The position numbers were made by a program, and so were the translations under genes. A model generated the notes under the pieces. That model searched no databases and had not been told where the DNA came from. It saw nothing but the letters and a program-made list of their open reading frames with translations. From positions 1-64,000 of the forward strand of contig NW_019174014.1 in NCBI RefSeq assembly GCF_001642475.1: a stretch of 64,000 bases of DNA, in the 5' to 3' direction. Origin of the DNA: Fonsecaea monophora (Eukaryota; Ascomycota; Eurotiomycetes; Chaetothyriales; Herpotrichiellaceae). Below are positions 56,946-64,000 of the stretch, piece after piece (the stretch's first letter is position 1; each line of letters starts with the position of its first letter).

Positions 56946-59900
56946 GATGGATGAGAAGATTTTGGAGTGAGACTTCTGGAGTGGTGTGGTTGGGGGGATG
57001 GGTGGTTGAAAAGCGGAGTTGGGCGAGTCAACCGACGAGGCGTGGCAACGAGGCGCGACACTGACGAGGCTTCGGGGGACTCGGGTCACTGTGGCGTCTC
57101 AATCAACATGGACCATCTTCTGACTGTCTAAGTGGTCAAGAGAGAAAGGTCGACGACCGGCGCAGTCGAGTTAGTGATGGAATCGATGAAGGACTAGATG
57201 AATTTCCCGTAGATGAACAGTACCGCGACTGAGAAAAGCTGGGATCAAGTACAAGCTTGTGAAAAATGTGGCGAGGCCGCCAAGAAGATGGTGGGTGAAG
57301 GAAAGGTGGAAAAGGGAAATGCAGACGCAGGTTTCACGCGAGTAAAGGTGCGTTGATGGCGTGGACTGCAGAAATGTGATGAAACCACACACGGATGAAC
57401 AATGTCTGGAAGGGAGAAGAGGAAGAAGGGGAAAAGGTGGGAGGGTGAGAGGAATTCGAACGAAGAGAGGGGATGCTGCAGCAGTGTGCAAATGAGATAG
57501 TAGAGGGGGGAAGAGGCTAGGAACTGGACAAGGCTTTAGCCTGAAATAAGGCTGCGGAGGGACCCTATTTTTCACTGAACGAGGCACGGTAACTCGACAA
57601 CTGGGAGGGGGGCAGGCAGCGCAACGCGCAGGGTGGCCATCTTGCCATTGCGCACTTGCAATCAGCCTCAGGCATTTATTCTCGTCAGGCTCTCGCTTCA
57701 ACATCCAAGTCAGGCTTCAAGAGATTGTCACTGGCTGGGTCTGAGAGAAGCTGCTTGTACGAGTTACTCCGAACCAACCTTCTTTTTCTCTCTCTGTCTC
57801 TCTTTCCTTTCCCCAAACTCAACAAGCATGCGTGGATGTACCATGTCTGTCTCTTCCCTCCGTGTTTACCCTAGACACGTACCTATCTCGTATCAATTGC
57901 ACCATCCATCCATCACCTCATCCTCTAACGTGCAAACCTCAAACTTAACATACGGAGTCGTGGACAGGAATCAGTGACGGAATCAAGCCACGGCTTATCG
58001 TCCACAGATTTGCACAACCCACAGAGTAGTGGCAAGGCCCCAATGCCAGCAAAGCTCCCTCGAATCCAAATGGGCAGAGATCTGCCGAGGCTGCACGACA
58101 AGGTGTGGTGCGAAAGCCACCCCAGCGAGGGTCTGCATGGCAAGGGAAAAGAGGGGGGGCGCAGCCCAATACACCGAGACACTATCCAAGGAAACACGCC
58201 GCGACAGGCTCTGATGGGACAAGGCTTTGGAGAATGGCCAGGGAAGAAATGATTGACTGGCCAGACTAAAGCGCGGCCTTCCCACAAAAGATACTCCCTC
58301 CGAAAAGGCTAACTGAGAGACCAATGGCGACGGCAAACCGAGTCATTGCCTCCTCCTCCCCCCTAACAGGAGGGCAAGCCAGCCCATCAACTACTCATCA
58401 GCCCATCAGCACCAAAAGCTACCGAACAGACACGAAGATTAAGGGATTCGAGGCCACCCTCCATCAAATCATAGGTTACCACTCGACCTTCCAAAAACTG
58501 CTGGCCACCACTCGCCGTTGTGCATGTCGCATTTGCCTCACTCCCACCAAGACCACTCGATCATGCCCAAGTGCGTTTGCTTCGGTCGATCCAGTTGCCA
58601 ATCAATTCGTGTTGTCAGTGAGTGTACATGATGACTGATGCTTTTCAGGTCACTGATTCCCTTTTTTATCCTGTCAACCTGGTCACTTCAAATGTGTCAC
58701 CTTTCAGCCTCCCCAACAAGGCTATGAAAGCCTTACCCCAGGTTAACAACTTGTGTGATTGTTGCCTCACAGCCAACCTGGAGTATGCTTGTCTTATTAC
58801 GAGGAATTTCCGACTCGGCCCCCGGATGGGACCCCGATGACTTTGTCAGACTCAGCTCCCCTCACCCTGGCGTAAGGACTTTGTGGGTTTTCTCGGCACG
58901 ACTATACCGAGTACATACCGCCAACGACGAATATGTTGGTACTCGATGTACGCGCAATGGGTCCTAGACTCGTTACATACGAAGTATTCGATACACGGCT
59001 ATTGATTAATTCTTATTCCTCCTGGTCTCCTTGTGCGAGACGGCTCCCAGATGTGTCAAAGCAATGGACAGCGTTCCAGCCGCAGCCTCGGCCCACTTCA
59101 TTGAGCAGGTTGGCTCTCCACTCTGATATCGGAATTTCCCAGCCACATGTCGGAATCGACCAGACGTATTGCACCTTCCCTATTCAATCTCGGGATGGAT
59201 GTCGTGTTATCGCAATGTCAAGTAAACACACCCACAACCACCATCACCATCACAATCACAGCTTTTAGATGACCCGAGGTACCATCAACTATTCCGAGAA
59301 TGGAGATTAAGCCTTGGGCAATTGCCGACGCGGGCCAGCCATGCTATCCCGTCGGGAAATTGCACCCCAAGTCCCTCAACACTCGACACAACTCTCTCTC
59401 CTGTCCCTTTGTCTGACCTTTCCTGGACGCGGAATAGCCCTCTACCCCGCACTTGTATTGGGGCACATGCACAGACCAAGTCGACCTGCTCGTGGCAAAG
59501 CCTTTGGACCTTCGTCCTTTCACTCGTGGGAATTTGGCGGCCTCTGAAGCGAATTTCCCACCGTCCACGCGCGGAATTTCGGCTGGAAGTCACGTTGCAT
59601 CCGCCAAGCGCAATTTTTCATTCTTCTATCCGAACTGAATGCGGAGAATAGATTCTCCTTCTCCGCGCTTTCCACCGTCTGTTGGCAGGGCTGCGGTACA
59701 GCCTTTTTGCAAAATTCTCTGCCTCTTCTCCGCCTCTTGTTTTCTCCTACGTAACTCATTCCTCCTTCGACCATTCCATGACACATAGTTGATTCTTTCT
59801 TTGCAACAACATCCAATCTTTTTGACGCCTTCTGACACTGCGCCAGGAAGTCTCAGCACATCCAGGATTTTCAGTTGCTCGTGATCATGAAAAGAGTTGA

Positions 59901-60308
59901 TGCAATTGCCCAACTTCGCCTACAACTGATGTCACTCCCGGATGAGCATGACGCTTTGGATAGCCACGTCGTCCGCGTGCTGCTTTTTCACCAATCGTAC
60001 AGCCGACCGGCCCCTTCACTCCCTCTGAGCAAACTGAAAATTTTTTTCCACTGCTACCGTCTTGAGGTTCTAGTATGGAACCCTTACCCCAGATTCTGTG
60101 TTTATAAAAGGCCCAGACTGTCTGGGAATCCGGGGTCGGTCTATCACATGGAACAAGCATTGACACAAGCATTCCGAGTTTACTTTGTTCAAAAAACATA
60201 ATCTTATCTATAGATTTCCCTTCACAGAGATCTTTCGATATCAGGGGGTGTCAAGTCTTTCTTCCGCGCCTACTGTAACAAATTTGTCAAGGCAACCAGA
60301 AAAACACA
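56946..60308. other. 3.4-kb intergenic region
   Basis: It holds the C2H2 gene's promoter and leader (57.0-57.7 kb) and otherwise no supported gene. A pyrimidine-rich tract at about 57,777-57,815 looks like a plus-strand transcription start region. Weak frames at 58,324-58,638 (+) and 57,171-57,704 (-) lack any family resemblance. A CAC/CAT-rich run is at 59,228-59,262. Confidence 0.45.
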
Positions 60309-60554
60309 ATGTCTGCTGCTGGCCGGACTTCCGTGTCCTCCAACACCTCTGCATTGTCCGTTACTGAACCCTCGCCCCGACAAGTCTCGTCAATTTGCTA
60401 TCCAAAGGGCAAGTGGTACGATTGCCTTCGTCCAACAACCACGCCTTATGCAGGCTTTGGCAACCTGACCAATTTTGCGAGCATGTCCTGCAACGGATCT
60501 GCCGAAGCAGCTGGAGAGGATTGGACGAGGGAAGTCTACGGAAAGATGAAGTAA
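60309..60554 (+). CDS. possible small hypothetical protein (81 aa)
   Basis: The ATG has a good context (CACAATGTC), and a TATAAA box lies about 200 bp upstream (60,106). The 81-residue product is Ser/Thr-rich at its start and then has a Cys, Trp, Tyr, Gly-rich middle without a signal peptide or a known domain. No intron was identified. It may be a real small protein gene or the first exon of a longer one. Confidence 0.35.
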   Translation: MSAAGRTSVSSNTSALSVTEPSPRQVSSICYPKGKWYDCLRPTTTPYAGFGNLTNFASMSCNGSAEAAGEDWTREVYGKMK

Positions 60555-61117
60555 ACTTTCACCGATGATTTTATGGTCTTTACGGACGAGAAGGACATGG
60601 AAGGGTTATTCGGGCCTCTCAACTACCACGGACTACCACTTGGCAATATGACTGTCACCCTCGCCTTGGTGGCCTTGACCCATGCTGAGATACGAGACAG
60701 AACGCGACGACTTTCTTTCAGGATCAAACCGGCACGAAGGAATAATTGAAACTACGGACGACTGAACGTGCGCTGCGCTTTCTTTTTTTGTTTTACTAGC
60801 ATGTTGATCGATGCAAAGCTGTGTTCTACCAATGTTTAACGATGGCGTTGACAGGTGCTGTCGCCTTCTGCATGAGTGGATGCGCAATATCCTTTACGCG
60901 TTCTCCAAAGCCGGGTCTAGACATGGAATGACGGGCAAATGGAGTCTACCTGGATAACAGCCGCTAGCAGTAACTTTGCTTGATCCAGCTTTATCATTCT
61001 GGTTCTTTGGAATGACCGTTGATCTACCGACGATCTTGTAGTATCATACTCTATCTGCTTTGTTTTACAGGTCCGTCGCGATATCCAGCGACATTATCTT
61101 GTTGTGGTGATAGCCAC
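60555..61117. other. convergent intergenic spacer
   Basis: The 563 bp before the THO subunit stop codon hold no supported gene; they presumably carry 3' untranslated sequence of the THO gene. Confidence 0.45.
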
Positions 61118-63262
61118 TTATTGTATCTCGCCGTTTGGGTCTCTATCGCCTGAGGGTCGATCAGCACGATCCAGAACGGCATCGCCCTTCGTTTCTTCCA
61201 TCTTTCCAGAGGAGTCAATGGCAGAGCCTGGATCAGGCAGATCTGTCATTTCCGCGTCTTCGATGTTGGAAACTGTGGCTATCTCTGGCAAATCTGATGT
61301 GCGCTGCTGCGAGCCCGTCTCCGGATCAGACACCGTATTGCCTGTCTCTTCTTCGTCTTGTGGTTGTGTTCTCGCATTGTCGCGGCGGTTTCCTGCCTCT
61401 TCCTCGGTTCCATTCTCACCCCCTTCGGCCTTTGCTCTGTTCTCTTCCGCTTCAGCTTCAACTTCTCTGCCTTTTTCGGCCTGGTCGTCAAGGGTGTCCG
61501 CTCCCAGCAGAGCCTTCAAATCACCACCATACTGGACCTTCTCGCACATGACGAACCGATTCTTGCTGGCACGCAATGCCCTCCACACCTTTCCAGCCTT
61601 TCTCTCCTCAATCTCTTTTTTCTCGTCCTCCGTCATCGCAAAGTCCATGTCCAGGTCATCCCTATCAATGCCCCTGTAGTATTCCTCCAAAGTGGGCACC
61701 CGATGGCGTTTTGATGGATGCTTGAGGGCTTCGAGAGGTTCAATTTTCGAAAGAAACGCTAGGTCATTTGCCCCTGGTGGATTGACAAGGGGTGCTCGCG
61801 CGGCCTCAGCCAGCTTTGTAAGCGTATCACGAGATTCGAGATAGATCCGTGGCGAGACACTGTCGCGCGATATTGATGGACAGTTTTCAGCTTTCCATCG
61901 TACCCAGTTTTTGTCTCTCGATAAGATTGTATCAACCATGCGGTAGTAGAATTTGCCTTCGTTGCCGTTTCCACCTTGTTGTAAATAAGCTGCGATTTGA
62001 GAACGAGTCGAATGTGCCCATTTGGTGTCATCTTCAGAGAGTATGTAGGAGTATAGCACGGACTTGTTAGTCAGGCCTTCAAATTTCGTTTTGACACCTG
62101 GGGAGAGACTGAGCAGGAAGTCGAGCATGATCAGTGCCTGCACAAGGATGTGTCTGCGAAAGGCAATATCATGAATTTCGAGATCAAATAGATCTCTGTT
62201 TGTCAGATATTTAGGGCTGAACGTTGAAGTCAAGGCTGATGTCTTATCAACCTCATTGCGCTTGCGCTTCAAACCGCGTTTCACATCGGTAGGGTTAGTA
62301 GAAGAGCCTGAACTATTCGAGACAGACTTAAAGCAGGAGAGTGTCTGTCCGATGCCGTCTCTGAACGCACCCATGTTGGCAGAGTCGAAAAGCTTCGTTG
62401 GTGCGGAAAAGAAGGATTGGAGCGACCAGAACTTGGGATACAGGACGTCGAGATCGGGGGGCTGCTCTTTAGGCTCGGACGTGGAGTTCTTAGGAACTGG
62501 TGTGTTTCTTGCCGCCTTATCGTGATCCTGAACTTGACTGCTCGACGCAGGAGTATGAGTTCCAGAGGTAGCTTGTGGTGTGCCGGTATCGATTTCCATC
62601 GGCTTGATCGCATCTTCCGATTTGATAGGTGTCGGATCGAAGGCAGTAATGTTCTCCACGTGAAATTCACCACGTAGATTGACCGAGCTCTTGTCGCCGA
62701 GGGGAAAGCTCTGGAAGAGGAATATGAATACTCGTCCACAAAAGACGGTGTCTTCAGCCCGCGATAGCCTCCTGAGTAGCTCATTGCAACATCTCAGAAT
62801 GACCAAGTTCTTTTGTTTAAAGTGCTTCGCCGTCATCCTTTCTCTCCGTGACTCTAGGTAGTCGAAGACTTTCCTGCAACCCTCAATCGTTTGGCTGTCC
62901 AGAAGCTCTTCGATGAGCCAGAAACCCAACCCCGGCTCGCACAGTTCGTTGTCGGATAGGATGTTGATAATGTCTAGAAGCACCCAGACCTGGGCGAATG
63001 CCGGCGCTGAGATATCAACTGTCGCAACTATGTCGACAACAGTGTCGCGACAGACTGTTTCGACTGCGGCATTGTGGATTTGGATTGTCTCCGTAGAGAC
63101 TGTATCACGAACAGCTTTTATGCGGTCAAGCAGCTCCGCGCAGTCTGCCTCAAGAACGAGGGTATCAATGTCACCATCCTCTCGTGCTTCAGTAAGGCGT
63201 TGAATGCAGGACTCGATCAAGGATTTGTAGGTTGCGACGCAGGGAACGTTGGTAGCTGCCAT
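61118..63262 (-). CDS. THO complex subunit 1 (THOC1/Hpr1)
   Basis: The gene is a single exon of 714 aa. It resembles the eukaryotic THOC1/Hpr1 family: an all-helical domain over about residues 40-530, including Asn-Leu-Val-Ile-Leu-Arg-Cys-Cys-Asn-Glu-Leu-Leu-Arg-Arg-Leu-Ser, Phe-x-Gly-Arg-Val-x-Ile-Phe-Leu and Leu-Tyr-Pro-Lys-Phe-Trp-Ser-Leu-Gln. It contains a low-complexity insert at about 225-270 and an acidic Glu-rich tail after 620. The THO complex packages nascent mRNA during transcription in the nucleus, couples it to export and limits R-loops. It is head-to-head with the Aquarius gene, with 319 bp between the starts. Confidence 0.9.
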   Translation of the reverse strand: MAATNVPCVATYKSLIESCIQRLTEAREDGDIDTLVLEADCAELLDRIKAVRDTVSTETIQIHNAAVETVCRDTVVDIVATVDISAPAFAQVWVLLDIINILSDNELCEPGLGFWLIEELLDSQTIEGCRKVFDYLESRRERMTAKHFKQKNLVILRCCNELLRRLSRAEDTVFCGRVFIFLFQSFPLGDKSSVNLRGEFHVENITAFDPTPIKSEDAIKPMEIDTGTPQATSGTHTPASSSQVQDHDKAARNTPVPKNSTSEPKEQPPDLDVLYPKFWSLQSFFSAPTKLFDSANMGAFRDGIGQTLSCFKSVSNSSGSSTNPTDVKRGLKRKRNEVDKTSALTSTFSPKYLTNRDLFDLEIHDIAFRRHILVQALIMLDFLLSLSPGVKTKFEGLTNKSVLYSYILSEDDTKWAHSTRSQIAAYLQQGGNGNEGKFYYRMVDTILSRDKNWVRWKAENCPSISRDSVSPRIYLESRDTLTKLAEAARAPLVNPPGANDLAFLSKIEPLEALKHPSKRHRVPTLEEYYRGIDRDDLDMDFAMTEDEKKEIEERKAGKVWRALRASKNRFVMCEKVQYGGDLKALLGADTLDDQAEKGREVEAEAEENRAKAEGGENGTEEEAGNRRDNARTQPQDEEETGNTVSDPETGSQQRTSDLPEIATVSNIEDAEMTDLPDPGSAIDSSGKMEETKGDAVLDRADRPSGDRDPNGEIQ

Positions 63263-63581
63263 GTTGTCGCGAGGTTGGTGGTCGGAGAGGTGACTGTTGG
63301 TCCGTTTACATCAGGAGCAAGGCCGTTCGACCATAACAAGCATTGAAGAGGGATTGCCCTTCACGTAGAAAGCGTCATCTTCGTAGAAAGGTAGATGATA
63401 GATTTGCGGCACAGGCGTGGCAGGTCAAGGAAACATCAACTATGCGGCTCTGCGGAGAAATTAAATTCTCGGCGCAGTTTGTAAACTCCACAAGACTCGC
63501 CGTCCACCCTGCGCGTGACGCTTTTTTGTACCCACGAACCACGTCTTTTCATGGTCAATGGGCCTTCAACTACGGCCGGCG
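63263..63581. promoter_or_regulatory. bidirectional promoter, THO subunit / Aquarius
   Basis: The 319 bp between two outward-facing start codons must serve both genes. A long TATA box is not evident. Two short related strings, CGTAGAAAG, are at about 63,364-63,372 and 63,382-63,390. Confidence 0.6.
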
Positions 63582-64000
63582 ATGGCTCCAGCCCTCGATG
63601 TGCAAGCCGGTGTCAGCGTCCCGAGTGAAAACGGTGTCAACAGCTGGGAAGAGCTGGCTAAAAAACTGTGGTGGGATAGAGATACTGCACCTACGAAGGT
63701 CAAACCAGAAGTGATCAAGACAGCAATTTGGGATCCTCTCGAACAGGACTCTTTCCCATTCAATTCTCTCGCTGTCCTTGAAAGCTATCAGATTCTCGAA
63801 AGATTTCTGTGGCCGACCTTCTCATCAGAGTCTTCCAACCACCATGTCTTGCTCATCGTCGTCTTCTTTAATGTGAAGCAACGCGCTCGGCTCCACGACT
63901 GGCTCTTGTTCAACGACCGCCCGGCAGAGTTTTCAAGCCTCCTTCGTCGAGTCCTCTCCTTGAACCTCGATCCCTCTTTATCCATCTTTGCCCGATTGTC
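63582..64000 (+). CDS. intron-binding spliceosomal helicase Aquarius (N-terminal part)
   Basis: The frame is open from the ATG at 63,582 to the window edge (139 codons), so the gene is cut. The visible part matches the N-terminal scaffold of Aquarius (AQR; fission yeast Cwf11): Ala-Ile-Trp-Asp-Pro-Leu-Glu, Leu-Glu-Ser-Tyr-Gln-Ile-Leu-Glu-Arg-Phe-Leu-Trp-Pro, and His-Val-Leu-Leu-Ile-Val with Asn-x-Lys-x-Arg-Ala-Arg. Aquarius binds introns near the branch point as part of the intron-binding complex. The alternative ATG at 63,551 is out of frame. The helicase domain would lie beyond the window. Confidence 0.8.
   Translation, partial: MAPALDVQAGVSVPSENGVNSWEELAKKLWWDRDTAPTKVKPEVIKTAIWDPLEQDSFPFNSLAVLESYQILERFLWPTFSSESSNHHVLLIVVFFNVKQRARLHDWLLFNDRPAEFSSLLRRVLSLNLDPSLSIFARL

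Noticed and set aside
57171..57704. 177-codon minus-strand frame upstream of the C2H2 gene
   Set aside because: Low-complexity Leu/Pro/Ser/Arg composition in a pyrimidine-rich leader; no domain and no splice support.

Overview
The window is nuclear DNA of a filamentous ascomycete (Pezizomycotina type). Genes have short introns of about 50-100 nt with GT..AG ends. The proteins are typical of moulds: Zn2Cys6 and C2H2 regulators, a FRE-type metalloreductase, a fasciclin-domain surface protein and MFS transporters. A large repeat island carries the C-to-T scars of repeat-induced point mutation (RIP). The order or species cannot be fixed from the sequence alone.

Bases ~115-20,120 are a transposon graveyard. 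CpA and TpG are nearly absent, TpA is very common, CpG is largely kept, and old reading frames are broken almost only by TAG/TAA where CAG/CAA is expected. Inside it are a chromodomain-bearing Ty3/Gypsy element with two 403-bp LTRs (10,338-17,163), the 3' end of a Ty1/Copia element with its LTR (17,164-18,714), a minus-strand gag-like relic near 9.0-9.5 kb, a long unidentified relic frame (~3,960-6,960), an 81-bp tandem array (2,802-3,143), and two copies of a ~220-bp sequence near 7.4 and 19.9 kb. The Gypsy element carries an antisense, cysteine-rich coiled-coil reading frame next to its 3' LTR.

From 20.1 kb the DNA is ordinary gene-bearing sequence. In order: ferric reductase (-), a frameshifted fragment, fasciclin protein (+), DUF3425/leucine-zipper regulator (-), HxxH-type NADH:flavin oxidoreductase (+), MFS sugar-type transporter (+), a regulator without a zinc cluster (-), HpcH/HpaI aldolase (+), Zn2Cys6 regulator (-), alcohol-oxidase-like GMC oxidoreductase (-), nucleotidyltransferase-like protein (+), short-chain dehydrogenase (+), PHO84-like phosphate transporter (-), a 5.2-kb gene-poor stretch, a C2H2 protein (-), another gene-poor stretch, then a head-to-head pair: THO complex subunit 1 (-) and the start of the spliceosomal helicase Aquarius (+, cut by the window edge).

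The most interesting block is 27.3-43.6 kb (possibly to 48 kb). A transporter, an ene-reductase-like flavoenzyme, a class II pyruvate-type aldolase and a GMC oxidase sit among three regulators, and the aldolase and the oxidase end in peroxisomal targeting tripeptides (AKL and ARL). This fits an undescribed, partly peroxisomal catabolic cluster for an imported small molecule; its substrate cannot be read from the sequence. Exon boundaries were built by hand from splice signals and checked for frame: every multi-exon gene given here sums to a whole number of codons.
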